Shown here: positions 36,625 to 46,207 of the stretch, piece by piece
Position numbering within the stretch: the first letter of the stretch is position 1
Layout of the letters: each line of letters begins with the position of its first letter
Assembly: GCF_016236915.1 (NCBI RefSeq)
Contig: NZ_JAEHOK010000005.1
Coordinates: 1-64,000, forward strand
Direction: 5' to 3'
Source: Salegentibacter maritimus
GTDB lineage: Bacteria > Bacteroidota > Bacteroidia > Flavobacteriales > Flavobacteriaceae
DNA: 64,000 nt
Made by a program: the position numbers and the translations under genes
Notes under the pieces: model-generated
What the model saw: only the letters and a program-made list of their open reading frames with translations
Told to the model about the DNA's origin: nothing
Database searches by the model: none

Positions 36625-37896
36625 ATGGCTGCTAATACCGCAACTAGTCAACCCAAAAACAACACCAGTAGATCTATTATCATTATTGGGGTTTTATTTT
36701 TCATCTTCGGATTTGTAACCTGGTTAAACTCGGTACTTATCCCATTTTTAAAAACTGCCAGCCAGTTAAATAACTTTGAATCTTACCTCGTGGCTTTTGC
36801 TTCATATATTTCATATTTTGTAATGGCTATACCTGCCGCCTGGGTTTTAAAAAAGATAGGTTTTAAAAATGGTATGTCTTTAGGATTAGTTGTAATGGCG
36901 GTAGGAGCCCTGGTTTTTATACCCGCTGCAATGTCAAGAACTTATGCCATGTTTCTTTTTGGTTTGTTTGTTCAGGGAACCGGTTTGGCCCTTTTACAAT
37001 CTGCCGCCAACCCATATATCACTATTCTTGGCCCTATTGAAAGTGCGGCCAAACGAATAAGTATTATGGGAATTTGTAACAAGGTAGCCGGAGCTTTGGC
37101 ACCTATTATTTTTGGAGCCATTTTGCTTAAAAATATGGATGCCGTAGAAGCCAGATTAGAGGGAATGAGTGCCGTAGCAAAAACAGCCGAGTTAGATAAA
37201 CTTGCCTCTCTTGTAATTACGCCATACATTATAATGGCCGTAATATTGGTAGGTCTTGCCGTACTTATTTATTATTCGGCTTTACCGGAAATTGAAACCG
37301 ATGGGGAGGATGATACTGTTGCGGCTGCCAATAAAAATAAAACAAGTGTACTTCAGTTCCCCAACTTATTGTTGGGTACCCTTGCTATGTTTTTGTATGT
37401 TGGGGTTGAAGTAATTGCAGGAGATACCGTAATTAGTTATGCAAAAGACGGGCAGGGTATAGCTACAGGAGTAGCTAAATTCTTTACCACCTATACCTTA
37501 ATAGCCATGATTGTGGGTTATTTAATTGGTACGGTAACTATTCCAAAATACATTAGCCAGCAAAAGGCATTGCAAATTTCAGGTATTTTAGGGATAATCC
37601 TTGGTCTATGCGCCATCTATACCGATGGTTATATTTCGGTACTTTGTATTTCCCTTTTAGGTCTAGCCAATGCCCTTGTATTCCCGGCAATTTGGCCTTT
37701 AGCGCTTAACGGTTTAGGTAGATTTACAAAAATAGGATCTTCTTTTCTAATTATGGCACTTGCAGGAGGGGCTATCTTACCTTTAGTTTACGGATATTTA
37801 GCTGATACTTTTGATCCTCAAGCTGCTTATTGGATTGTGATTCCTTGCTATTTATATATCTGGTACTTTGCTGCCAAAGGACATAAGATAAGATAA
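36625..37896 (+). CDS. FHS-family sugar:H+ symporter (NagP-like; possibly MurNAc)
   Basis: 423 residues, 12 membrane segments. The first segment FFIFGFVTWLNSVLIPFLK and the QSAANPYITILGP motif (about residues 130-145) mark the fucose/glucose/galactose symporter (FucP/GluP/NagP) branch of MFS. In other Bacteroidota and in Shewanella such carriers import N-acetylglucosamine. Its position 13 bases before a GH20 hexosaminidase and close to murQ suggests GlcNAc, or possibly MurNAc as for the Tannerella MurT transporter. The substrate assignment is inference. Confidence 0.87.
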   Translation: MAANTATSQPKNNTSRSIIIIGVLFFIFGFVTWLNSVLIPFLKTASQLNNFESYLVAFASYISYFVMAIPAAWVLKKIGFKNGMSLGLVVMAVGALVFIPAAMSRTYAMFLFGLFVQGTGLALLQSAANPYITILGPIESAAKRISIMGICNKVAGALAPIIFGAILLKNMDAVEARLEGMSAVAKTAELDKLASLVITPYIIMAVILVGLAVLIYYSALPEIETDGEDDTVAAANKNKTSVLQFPNLLLGTLAMFLYVGVEVIAGDTVISYAKDGQGIATGVAKFFTTYTLIAMIVGYLIGTVTIPKYISQQKALQISGILGIILGLCAIYTDGYISVLCISLLGLANALVFPAIWPLALNGLGRFTKIGSSFLIMALAGGAILPLVYGYLADTFDPQAAYWIVIPCYLYIWYFAAKGHKIR

Positions 37897-37909
37897 AAAC
37901 TTTTTTATT

Positions 37910-39484
37910 ATGAAAACTTTTAATATCAGGTTTAGTTTAGTGTTTTTAATGTTTTTTCAATTGGGTTTATCCGCACAAGAATCCAATATTGAAAAACCGG
38001 CAATCATCCCGCAGCCAGCAGAAGTTGAGTGGAAAGACGATTTTTTTACACTTCAGGAAAGAACAGTGGTTTGTTTTAATACCGGTGCAGAAGCATCGGC
38101 TGCCTGGCTGCATAGATTGCTGCAAAATACGTATACGCAAAGCTATACCATGAAAGGAGATAATTGTAACGGTTTTAATTTAAATCTTAACCCAGAACTA
38201 GAAGAAACCCTGGGAAAAGAAGGTTACAATTTAGATATTTCTTCAAGTACCGTTAACTTAGAAGCGGCCACAGAAGCCGGACTTTTTTATGCTATACAGA
38301 CCCTGCGCCAAATCTTGCCCGCTGGTATTGAAAATGAAAAAGTTTTGGAAGAGATTCAACTTCCTCAAGTTTCAATTACCGATAGCCCAAGGTTCGCATG
38401 GCGCGGTACTATGCTAGATGTGGCTCGTAGTTTTTTTGGTCCAGATTATATAAAAAAGCATATAGACCGAATGGCTTTTTACAAGTTAAATAAGCTTCAT
38501 TTACATTTAACCGATGATCAGGGATGGCGTATTGAGATAAAACAAAAGCCTAAATTAACAGAATTAGGAAGTAAAGGTGCGGTAAAAGGAGGAAGATCTG
38601 GATTCTTAACCCAGGAAGAATATAAAGAAATTCAGGAATATGCGGCAGCAAGAAATATTGTAATTGTGCCTGAAATTGATATTCCGGGACATATTTATGC
38701 GGCTTTAATGGCTTATCCTGAGCTAAATTGTGATGATTTAAGCAATATTGAACCTAAAAGAGCAACCCCTCCGCAACTTTTCCATGGTTATGAAGTGGGG
38801 TGGAGTAAATTCTGTCTCGATAAACCTGAAATTTACGATTTTGTAAGCACAGTATTAGGCGAAGTGGCCGAAATTACTACAGGAGATTACCTACACATTG
38901 GAGGAGACGAAATAGAAGATGAACGCTATAAAGAATTTGTAATAAAAGCAGATTCTATTGTACAGGGGCTTGGAAAAACAACTATAGGTTGGGAAGAAGT
39001 AACGCAGGCTGCTGTAGATACTACGTTTATTAGTCAGCGGTGGAATGGAAAGACAAAGAGCGTTGTAAAAACCCCAATTATAGAATCTATTTGTTCAAGT
39101 TTTTATTTTGATCACGCCAATGTTCCAGGTCAGGAAATGACCAATAACTGGTGCCAGGAAAGAGGTGTGTCATTAAAAGATACTTATACTTTTAAAGTTA
39201 CTAACCCAAATACAATTGGGGTAGAGGCTCCGGTTTGGACCGAGATGGTACTATCGGACGAGGCTGCAGACGATAGATTTTGGCCTAGAAGTATTGCCAT
39301 GGCAGAAGTGGGATGGACTAAGGATGAAAACAAAGATTATAATGGCTTTTTAAAACGCCTGGGCGCACAAGGGCTACGACTTGACTTTATGGATGTAAAT
39401 TATTTTAGAAGTCCGGAAGTAGAATGGAACAGCGATCCTAAGAAGGGTGTTTTTTCAGATTTTATGCCAGAATCTAAATATTAA
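37910..39484 (+). CDS. GH20 beta-N-acetylhexosaminidase, secreted
   Basis: 524 residues with a signal peptide ending LSAQE (about residue 23), an N-terminal Glyco_hydro_20b-type domain (about 28-150) and the GH20 barrel (about 155-500). The Asp-Glu catalytic pair is D333-E334 in HIGGDE. HLHLTDDQGWR (about 196) and PEIDIPGH (about 258) are family motifs. It would remove terminal GlcNAc residues from chitin-type, glycoprotein or peptidoglycan-derived oligosaccharides. Directly after the FHS transporter, almost certainly in one operon; a family A repeat separates it from murQ. Confidence 0.93.
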   Translation: MKTFNIRFSLVFLMFFQLGLSAQESNIEKPAIIPQPAEVEWKDDFFTLQERTVVCFNTGAEASAAWLHRLLQNTYTQSYTMKGDNCNGFNLNLNPELEETLGKEGYNLDISSSTVNLEAATEAGLFYAIQTLRQILPAGIENEKVLEEIQLPQVSITDSPRFAWRGTMLDVARSFFGPDYIKKHIDRMAFYKLNKLHLHLTDDQGWRIEIKQKPKLTELGSKGAVKGGRSGFLTQEEYKEIQEYAAARNIVIVPEIDIPGHIYAALMAYPELNCDDLSNIEPKRATPPQLFHGYEVGWSKFCLDKPEIYDFVSTVLGEVAEITTGDYLHIGGDEIEDERYKEFVIKADSIVQGLGKTTIGWEEVTQAAVDTTFISQRWNGKTKSVVKTPIIESICSSFYFDHANVPGQEMTNNWCQERGVSLKDTYTFKVTNPNTIGVEAPVWTEMVLSDEAADDRFWPRSIAMAEVGWTKDENKDYNGFLKRLGAQGLRLDFMDVNYFRSPEVEWNSDPKKGVFSDFMPESKY

Positions 39485-39517
39485 TTATTTTAGATAATTT
39501 TACTGAAAACATAGAAC

Positions 39518-39630
39518 TGTCTGAAAAGATTTTTTCGATAAGCTGAACTTGTTTCTGCTCCTGATTTATTTCTTGTAAGAAGGAAATCTTGAAATGAATT
39601 ATAGAAAACGATTTAAAATCTTTTCAGGCA
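39518..39630. repeat. Family A palindromic repeat between GH20 and murQ
   Basis: The outer arms TGTCTGAAAAGATTTT (39518-39533) and AAAATCTTTTCAGGCA (39615-39630) pair with one mismatch. The core is AGCTGAACTTGTTTCTG. It fills most of the 169-base gap inside an otherwise co-directional gene set. Confidence 0.72.
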
Positions 39631-39653
39631 AAATCTTTTAATTAAACTTAACC

Positions 39654-40469
39654 ATGGAACATACGAATCCCGATACCGAAAAGACCTCTAAGTACAATAA
39701 TTTAGAAAAGATGAGTACTTCGGCTTTGCTCAGTAATATTAATAAGGAAGATAAAAGTGTTTCAGAAAGTGTGGAGAAAGAGCTTCCTGCCATTGAGAAG
39801 TTGGTGGATGCTATTACCCCAAAAATGGAAGCTGGGGGTAGGTTGTTTTATATTGGTGCAGGAACAAGTGGGAGACTGGGTGTTTTAGATGCTTCAGAAT
39901 GTCCCCCAACATTTGGTGTTTCAAATCAGTTAGTAATCGGCTTAATTGCCGGTGGAGATACGGCCTTAAGAAATGCTGTAGAAAACGCAGAAGATGACAC
40001 ACAACAAGCCTGGAAAGATCTTCAGGAGTATAATATCTCAGAAAAAGATGTATTGGTAGGCCTTGCTGCCTCGGGAACCACCCCTTATGTAATTGGTGGA
40101 ATAAAAGAGGCTCGTGCCAAAGGTATTATTACCGGTTGTGTTACCTGTAGTTCAGGTAGCCCATTGGCGGCAGCTTGTGAATTTCCGGTAGAGGTAGTTA
40201 CCGGGCCCGAGTTTGTAACCGGAAGTACAAGAATGAAAGCCGGTACAGCCCAAAAACTTGTACTGAATATGATATCTACTTCGGTTATGATTAAGCTGGG
40301 GCGTGTAAAGGGTAATAAAATGGTAGATATGCAACTTTCAAATAAGAAACTGGTTAGTCGCGGCGTCCGTATGATTATGGAAGAATTAAATGTAGATGAA
40401 GCAGAAGCTTCAAAACTGCTACAAACCTACAAGAGCGTGAGAAATGTATTGGCTCAATATAAGGCTTAA
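39654..40469 (+). CDS. murQ: N-acetylmuramic acid 6-phosphate etherase
   Basis: Cleaves the D-lactyl ether of MurNAc-6-phosphate to give GlcNAc-6-phosphate, the key step of peptidoglycan sugar salvage. 271 residues, slightly shorter than E. coli (298). The SIS-fold sugar-phosphate loop is GAGTSGRLGVLDASECPPTF, with the catalytic Glu82 (E. coli Glu83). GLAASGTTPY and TGSTRMKAGTAQK are further family signatures. The substrate normally comes from a MurNAc or anhydro-MurNAc kinase, which is not in this window. It lies downstream of the transporter and GH20 genes and convergent to the DeoR regulator. Confidence 0.95.
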   Translation: MEHTNPDTEKTSKYNNLEKMSTSALLSNINKEDKSVSESVEKELPAIEKLVDAITPKMEAGGRLFYIGAGTSGRLGVLDASECPPTFGVSNQLVIGLIAGGDTALRNAVENAEDDTQQAWKDLQEYNISEKDVLVGLAASGTTPYVIGGIKEARAKGIITGCVTCSSGSPLAAACEFPVEVVTGPEFVTGSTRMKAGTAQKLVLNMISTSVMIKLGRVKGNKMVDMQLSNKKLVSRGVRMIMEELNVDEAEASKLLQTYKSVRNVLAQYKA

Positions 40470-40533
40470 GAAAGCTTTAGTTTTCTAAGGTTTTAATATT
40501 TTATTCTATTTTAATATTCCTGGTAAGGATTTT

Positions 40534-41289
40534 TTAAAGTAATTCCAGTCCACTATTTTTATATTTTAGTAATTCAGGTGTATTCGGAGATAATTCTGTA
40601 ATTAAGGAATCTACCTGAAGGGCGTCACATACCTTAAACCTATTTGAAGTATTTAGTTTTTTAGAGATGGTAAGCGACACTAATTTTTTTGAAGATTTTA
40701 CCATAGCTTTTTTCATTTGGGCCACCTCCCAATCCAACTCTGTGATACCTTTTTCAATATCCATATAGCCGGTACCCAAAAAACAGATATCGGCGGTAAT
40801 TTCAGATAACAGATTAATTGCACTGCCACCTGCGGCAAGTTGCGATCCTCTTGAGAGTTTTCCTCCAATGAGGTGTACCTCATCATTTTTAGAAACATTG
40901 TTTAACAATTCTACAGCCATAGGAAGGCTGGGGGTGAAGAAGGTTAAATTCATTTTTCTGGGGATTAATTTAGCCAGTTCCAAATTGGTAGATCCACCGC
41001 TAATAAGAACTACATCACCGTGATTTAAAAGCTTAATTCCTTTTTTGGCAATAATAGATTTATTTTCATGCTCATAAATCTCCCGTGTATTATCTGAATG
41101 TATATTAAACCCATTTGAAACGGCTCCTCCGTGAACTTTTTTAAGTTGTTTTAACTTGTCCAGTTCCATAAGATCCCTTCGTACGGTGTCCATAGATACA
41201 TTAAGGGTTCGTGTTAAGTCACTTAATAAGACCCTGTTGTGTAAATGCACTTCATCTAGAATAATTTGATGGCGTTCTGCTTTCTTCAT
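40534..41289 (-). CDS. DeoR/GlpR-family transcriptional regulator
   Basis: 251 residues: an N-terminal DeoR helix-turn-helix (residues 5-57, RVLLSDLTRTLNVSMDTVRRDLMEL, then the KVHGGAV signature) and the C-terminal sugar-phosphate sensor domain (about 75-235). These regulators usually repress sugar genes and respond to a phosphorylated sugar. Lying divergently to susC (254 bases) with inverted repeats in the gap, and next to murQ, it probably controls this locus in response to MurNAc-6-P or GlcNAc-6-P. Effector and targets are inferred. Confidence 0.88.
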   Translation of the reverse strand: MKKAERHQIILDEVHLHNRVLLSDLTRTLNVSMDTVRRDLMELDKLKQLKKVHGGAVSNGFNIHSDNTREIYEHENKSIIAKKGIKLLNHGDVVLISGGSTNLELAKLIPRKMNLTFFTPSLPMAVELLNNVSKNDEVHLIGGKLSRGSQLAAGGSAINLLSEITADICFLGTGYMDIEKGITELDWEVAQMKKAMVKSSKKLVSLTISKKLNTSNRFKVCDALQVDSLITELSPNTPELLKYKNSGLELL

Positions 41290-41435
41290 ATAAGATCTTT
41301 AGTAATGGCTTTTACTTAAACAACCTATTGTAAGCCTGTTAAAATGTTAATTTTTCTAAAATAAAACTTGAATTACTAATATTACTTCTTTTATTTTAAA
41401 TCACAAATATGCGATTAAAAATTGCAAAAAGGATG

Positions 41436-41462
41436 TTATATGTTGTAAAAAACAGCATATAA
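41436..41462. promoter_or_regulatory. 27-base dyad upstream of susC, candidate operator
   Basis: TTATATGTTGT-N5-ACAGCATATAA: two 11-base arms pairing with one mismatch. A second dyad follows at about 41469-41493 (TTAATGCAAT / ATTGCTATTAA) and overlaps the -33 element. Placed between the divergent DeoR regulator and susC. Confidence 0.55.
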
Positions 41463-41484
41463 TGCTAATTAATGCAATATTTAA

Positions 41485-41515
41485 TTGCTATTAATGTATT
41501 TATATAATATGTTTG
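41485..41515 (+). promoter_or_regulatory. susC promoter (-33 TTG / -7 TATGTTTG)
   Basis: TTG at 41485-41487 and TATGTTTG at 41508-41515 are separated by 20 bases, a full match to the Bacteroidota promoter pattern. It lies 28 bases before the susC ATG. Confidence 0.7.
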
Positions 41516-41543
41516 TTTCCTAATCAATTGTTAATGTAATAAT

Positions 41544-44500
41544 ATGGAAAAACGATTTCGTAAATTTATTTTGGTGTTGGTCTGTTTGTTTTCAATACAG
41601 GCCTGGGCACAGGAGAGGGAGATTTCGGGAACTATAATGGATGAGAACGGCGTACCGCTACCAGGAGTGAACGTTATAGAAAAAGGATCCAGTAATGGAA
41701 CGGTATCGGATTTTGATGGTAATTTTAATCTTTCAATACCCGATAAAGATGAAACTATTTTAGTTTTTTCTTCACTGGGTTTTGAAAAAAAGGAAATCGT
41801 TGTAGGAGATAAAAATACATTTAAAATCTCCTTGGTTACAGATACTGAAAGTTTAAATGAAGTTGTAGTAACTGCTTTTGGAATTGAGCGGCAGGAGAAA
41901 GCTTTGGGGTATGCGGTACAAGAAGTGAATTCTGATGAGGTTCTTGAGGGAAATAAAACTAATGTAGTAAGTGGTCTCCAGGGAAAAGTCTCTGGGGTTA
42001 CTATTTCCAATTCAGGGGGTGCTCCCGGTTCATCTACAGCAATATTGATTAGAGGGGGAACATCTATAACAGGGAATAACCAACCGTTGTTTGTGGTAGA
42101 TGGAATTCCAATTGATAACTCAACAAGTTCCAGTTTGACTGTAGCAAGTATTAATAGAGCTGCAGATTTGAACCCTGAGGATATAGAAAGTGTTTCTGTG
42201 TTAAAAGGACCCGCAGCAGCAGCATTATATGGTATACAGGCGGCTGAAGGAGCCGTAATTATTACAACTAAAAAAGGAAAAGCCGGGGTAGCAACAATTT
42301 CTTATTCAGGAACTTTTTCGGTAGATGAAGTTTTAGGAACTCCAAATGTACAACAAGATTTTGGACAGGGAACACAGATTTTAAGTACTGACGGATTTAG
42401 CTATGAAAAGGAATCTAACTTTAGCTGGGGACCTACCGTAGGTAGTGAGCAAACTTATAATCATATTGATAATTTCTACGAGACGGCCCTAACCCAAAAT
42501 CATAATGTGAGTTATTCAGCGGGTAGCGAGAAAAGTACTATGTATTTATCTATTGGTGACCTTTCTCAGAATGGAGTTATAGAAGGGACTAATTACGATA
42601 AAACTTCCTTTAAAATAAATACTACTTCCCAGCTGGGAGATAAGCTTACAGTAGGTGCCTCAGCAAACTACATAGTCACAGAGGTTGGTAGCACCAAACA
42701 GGGAAATGCTTCTGGTAGCAGTTATAGTAGCCTATTATCTTACCCCATTAACGTTGATATTCAAAATTTTTATAATGAAGATGGATCACAAAAAATGTTT
42801 TATGGAGACCAAACTTTTGATAACCCATATTGGAGCTTAGAAAACAGCCCTAACGATAATAAAGTAAATAGACTAATAGGAATTGTGAATGTTAGCTACG
42901 ATTTCTTGAATGATTTTAACCTTTCTTATAAATTGGGAACAGATTATTTCTCTGAAACAAGTAAGCGTGTTATTGGTACTGGATCCTTAATTGAAAATAG
43001 ATCTGAAGGTTATATAAGCCAGTTTCAAAGAGAAAATAGAAAAACTACTTCCAATTTAATCTTAAGTTATAATAAAGAGTTAAGCGAAGACTTTAAAATA
43101 GATGCTCTGGTAGGTAATATGGTAGAAGATTACAGAGTTCATAGTGTTTATACCTATGGAGATGGATTTCAAGCTCCTGGAATTTATAGTATTGGAAATG
43201 TTTCACAAGAGAACCAATCAATCACAGAAATAATTACCAGAAGAAGGGCAGTTGGGGTTTTTGGAGAAGTTAAATTTGGTTGGAAAGATGCACTTTTCTT
43301 AAACTTTACGGGAAGAAACGACTGGTCATCTACATTACCAGAAGATAAAAGGTCTTTCTTTTATCCTTCTGTAGGGACATCGGCTGTAATAACCGATTTA
43401 TTTAAGCAGGCAGGAAATGATATTACCAATGATAATGGTCTATCTTTTATGAAATTTAGAGCAACTTGGGCTCAAGCCGGAAAAGATGCCCCAATAGGAG
43501 CTTTAAATAGTTTTTTAGGAACAAATATAAATCCACTTGCCAGTTCAGCTTATGTTTATAATGGAGTTGATATAGGTAACCCTGCTTTAGAACCTGAATT
43601 TACAGATAGTTACGAAGCTGGAATTGATGCTCGATTCTTTAAAAATAGATTAGGCTTAGATTTAAGTGTTTATTACAGTAAATCGAAAAATCAAATTCTT
43701 GAAGATATTAGGGTCCCACCTTCTGCAGGTACATTTTATGCTACTTTAAACGGAGGTTCTATTATTAATAAAGGAATTGAAGCTTTAATTACAGCAAAAT
43801 TATTTGACAGGAATAATGCATTTCAATGGAATATGACCTATAATTTCGGACTTAATAAAAGTGATGTAATTGAATTACCCGGGCAGCTTGATGAGGTTTA
43901 TCTTTCAGACTCCTGGACTTTTAGTAATACAGCGGCCGGCGCAGCTATTTTAAATGGGTCTTTATTTGGATTGAGAGGTTACAAAGCCGTAAGAAACGAT
44001 CAGGAAGAACTTCTTATTGGAGCCGATGGTTTGCCTGAACTCGAAACTGTAATCTTTGAGGACGTTAATCGTCTCCCAGATTGGACATTAGGTATTACCA
44101 ATAACTTATCTTATAAAAACTTTAATTTTTCATTTTTACTTGATCTAGTTCAGGGTCAGGAAGCATATAATGCTACAAAATCAGCATTTATTTATTACGG
44201 TCTTGGAGAAGAAACCCTGGATAGATCTCCAGATGGAGTAAGAGTTGTAGAAGGAGTTTTAGCAAATGGAGAACCTAATACTACGCAGGTTACAGACCAG
44301 CAGTATTATCAGCAATATTATTCACAAAATGCAGAAAATTTTATTGAAGATGCTTCTTTTGCAAGACTACGTTATGCAACATTAAGTTATGATTTACCTA
44401 CTGCATTATTGGAGAAGTTAAATATTGTATCAGGACAAGTTTCTGTTACCGGTAGAAATTTATTTACCATAACCGATTACTCTGGAGTAGATCCTGAAGT

Positions 44501-44606
44501 CAATACTTATGGTGCCGGAATTCAAGGTGCAGGGTCTATGGGTATTGATAATTTAGGAACTCCAAATACCAAAGGTTTTGATTTAGGATTAAGATTTAAA
44601 TTTTAA
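41544..44606 (+). CDS. SusC/RagA-family TonB-dependent outer-membrane transporter
   Basis: 1020 residues: signal peptide (ends about AWAQE, residue 23), a CarboxypepD_reg-like domain (about 25-100), a plug domain with the TonB-box-proximal VVVTAFGIERQEK (about 108-120) and LRGGTS-type motifs (LIRGGTSITG), then a 22-stranded barrel ending in aromatic LRFKF. SusC proteins import oligomers captured by SusD, powered by TonB. No FecR or SARP partner is present. Context (murQ, GHL10, amidases) points to glycan or muropeptide import. The substrate cannot be read from sequence. Confidence 0.93.
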   Translation: MEKRFRKFILVLVCLFSIQAWAQEREISGTIMDENGVPLPGVNVIEKGSSNGTVSDFDGNFNLSIPDKDETILVFSSLGFEKKEIVVGDKNTFKISLVTDTESLNEVVVTAFGIERQEKALGYAVQEVNSDEVLEGNKTNVVSGLQGKVSGVTISNSGGAPGSSTAILIRGGTSITGNNQPLFVVDGIPIDNSTSSSLTVASINRAADLNPEDIESVSVLKGPAAAALYGIQAAEGAVIITTKKGKAGVATISYSGTFSVDEVLGTPNVQQDFGQGTQILSTDGFSYEKESNFSWGPTVGSEQTYNHIDNFYETALTQNHNVSYSAGSEKSTMYLSIGDLSQNGVIEGTNYDKTSFKINTTSQLGDKLTVGASANYIVTEVGSTKQGNASGSSYSSLLSYPINVDIQNFYNEDGSQKMFYGDQTFDNPYWSLENSPNDNKVNRLIGIVNVSYDFLNDFNLSYKLGTDYFSETSKRVIGTGSLIENRSEGYISQFQRENRKTTSNLILSYNKELSEDFKIDALVGNMVEDYRVHSVYTYGDGFQAPGIYSIGNVSQENQSITEIITRRRAVGVFGEVKFGWKDALFLNFTGRNDWSSTLPEDKRSFFYPSVGTSAVITDLFKQAGNDITNDNGLSFMKFRATWAQAGKDAPIGALNSFLGTNINPLASSAYVYNGVDIGNPALEPEFTDSYEAGIDARFFKNRLGLDLSVYYSKSKNQILEDIRVPPSAGTFYATLNGGSIINKGIEALITAKLFDRNNAFQWNMTYNFGLNKSDVIELPGQLDEVYLSDSWTFSNTAAGAAILNGSLFGLRGYKAVRNDQEELLIGADGLPELETVIFEDVNRLPDWTLGITNNLSYKNFNFSFLLDLVQGQEAYNATKSAFIYYGLGEETLDRSPDGVRVVEGVLANGEPNTTQVTDQQYYQQYYSQNAENFIEDASFARLRYATLSYDLPTALLEKLNIVSGQVSVTGRNLFTITDYSGVDPEVNTYGAGIQGAGSMGIDNLGTPNTKGFDLGLRFKF

Positions 44607-44610
44607 GAAG

Positions 44611-46113
44611 ATGAAAAAATATTATAAATACTTTCTATTATTTGCTACTATAATTATTACTGCTTCCTGTAGTGAAGATTATTTTGATGTAAACGATTCG
44701 GTGACACAGCCAACAACTACAGAGCTGCCTCCTCAATACCGTATCGAGGGAGCTATTGAAAACGCAGTTGCTACGGCTCAATATAGAGGAGTAAGAGAAG
44801 TATTGGGAGTTGTTCAATACGGTTCCCAAAATACACCTGCATATTATTCTGAATCCTGGAATACCTTTTTAACAACAGGTAGATATTTCTTGTGGCAGAA
44901 TGTGTATGTTTATGCACTTCCAAATACAGCAGATCTTATTTATCTAGGGGAGAAATTTAATTCCCCTCATTATACTGCTGTTGGAAAAATTTTAAGAGCA
45001 TATCTTTTAGGTATGGCTACAGATCAATATGGCTCTATAGTTTTAGACGATAGCTATAATCCAGAAGAATCTATAAAATTAGAACCAGAATTTGTTTCTC
45101 AAGAATTAGTCTATGAAAGAATTTTCCAAATTCTAGACGAAGCTGTGCTAGAATTAGATCAAGAAAGTGAATTAGGCTTGAACGATGAAGGAGGGGATAT
45201 TCTATACAATGGAGATTTAGAGCAATGGAAAAAATTTGCATATTCAATTAAAGCACGGTATTTAAATCACTTAACAAAGAAGAATTCTGGAGAGCACGCT
45301 TACAATCCTCAAATGGTTATAGAGGCTGTTCAAAAAGGCTTTAGCTCTAACGCAGATAATGCTTACATAAGTTATGGAGGAGGAGAAGCATCTAATGATA
45401 ACCAACCATTTAGCGAAAGCGGTTACGGTTCTACAAGGTTTGATTATTTTTCTGAATTTTTTGTTGAATTATTAAAGAACCCATTAAACGAATATTCAAA
45501 TGTTGAGGATCCCAGGCTCAAAGCAATTGTGCCGGAAGCCGTAAATGGGGGTTATCAGGGCGTTAGAACAGGTGCAGGGGTAACTAGCGGAGAAGAGGAT
45601 AATTATTCTATTGGTTATGGTGGTTTTTACACTTCTCCAGATTCTCCCACTTTTATGATGACTTATAGTGAATTGAAGTTTATCGAAGCAGAAGCTAAAT
45701 ATAGAAGTGATGATAAAGCCGGGGCATTTCAGGCCTATATAGAAGGGGTTGAAGCCGATTTAAAAAAACTGAATATTTCAGAAGATGAAACTTCGGCTTA
45801 TTTAGATACCATTGAAGATGAAATTTCTATTGCCAATTTTGATTTGTCTCAAATTTTTGTTCAAAAATATATTGCAAATGTGCTTAACCCTGAGACCTGG
45901 GTAGATTTTAGAAGAATGGATTATAGTTCAGATATTTACCCGGGTTTAGAAAGACCTGATAATGTAAATGTAACTCTTTTTCCTGGTGAGAACGATTGGT
46001 TAAGAGCTATGATGTATGAGTATAATGAAGAAGATCGTAACTACGAAAATATGCCAGATAATGATCCATACATTAGATTAACCACTCCATTATGGTGGGA
46101 TACAGAGGAGTAG
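44611..46113 (+). CDS. SusD/RagB-family nutrient-binding lipoprotein (SusD_2-like)
   Basis: 500 residues with a lipoprotein signal (IITASC, Cys about residue 20). The helical TPR-like fold is indicated by the conserved QNVYVYALPNTADLI and YSIKARYLNHLTKK stretches. Its late YSELKFIEAEAKYR (about 350) matches the SusD_2 (PF12771-type) subfamily better than classical SusD. It caps the SusC barrel on the cell surface. It starts 4 bases after the susC stop and is followed by a long terminator, so susCD is a two-gene transcript. Confidence 0.9.
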   Translation: MKKYYKYFLLFATIIITASCSEDYFDVNDSVTQPTTTELPPQYRIEGAIENAVATAQYRGVREVLGVVQYGSQNTPAYYSESWNTFLTTGRYFLWQNVYVYALPNTADLIYLGEKFNSPHYTAVGKILRAYLLGMATDQYGSIVLDDSYNPEESIKLEPEFVSQELVYERIFQILDEAVLELDQESELGLNDEGGDILYNGDLEQWKKFAYSIKARYLNHLTKKNSGEHAYNPQMVIEAVQKGFSSNADNAYISYGGGEASNDNQPFSESGYGSTRFDYFSEFFVELLKNPLNEYSNVEDPRLKAIVPEAVNGGYQGVRTGAGVTSGEEDNYSIGYGGFYTSPDSPTFMMTYSELKFIEAEAKYRSDDKAGAFQAYIEGVEADLKKLNISEDETSAYLDTIEDEISIANFDLSQIFVQKYIANVLNPETWVDFRRMDYSSDIYPGLERPDNVNVTLFPGENDWLRAMMYEYNEEDRNYENMPDNDPYIRLTTPLWWDTEE

Positions 46114-46128
46114 TTCATTCATTTGAAT

Positions 46129-46178
46129 AATATAAAACCCTTCAAAATTTATTTGAAGGGTTTTATATTATTATTTTT
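46129..46178 (+). terminator. Strong terminator after susCD
   Basis: An 18-base perfect stem (46129-46146 with 46152-46169) around a 5-base loop, with A/T-rich arms (ATAAAACCC..GGGTTTTAT) and a T-rich tail. It separates susCD from the GHL10 gene. Confidence 0.9.
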
Positions 46179-46207
46179 TCTTTAATTGCTCTCAAAATCT
46201 TCAAACT

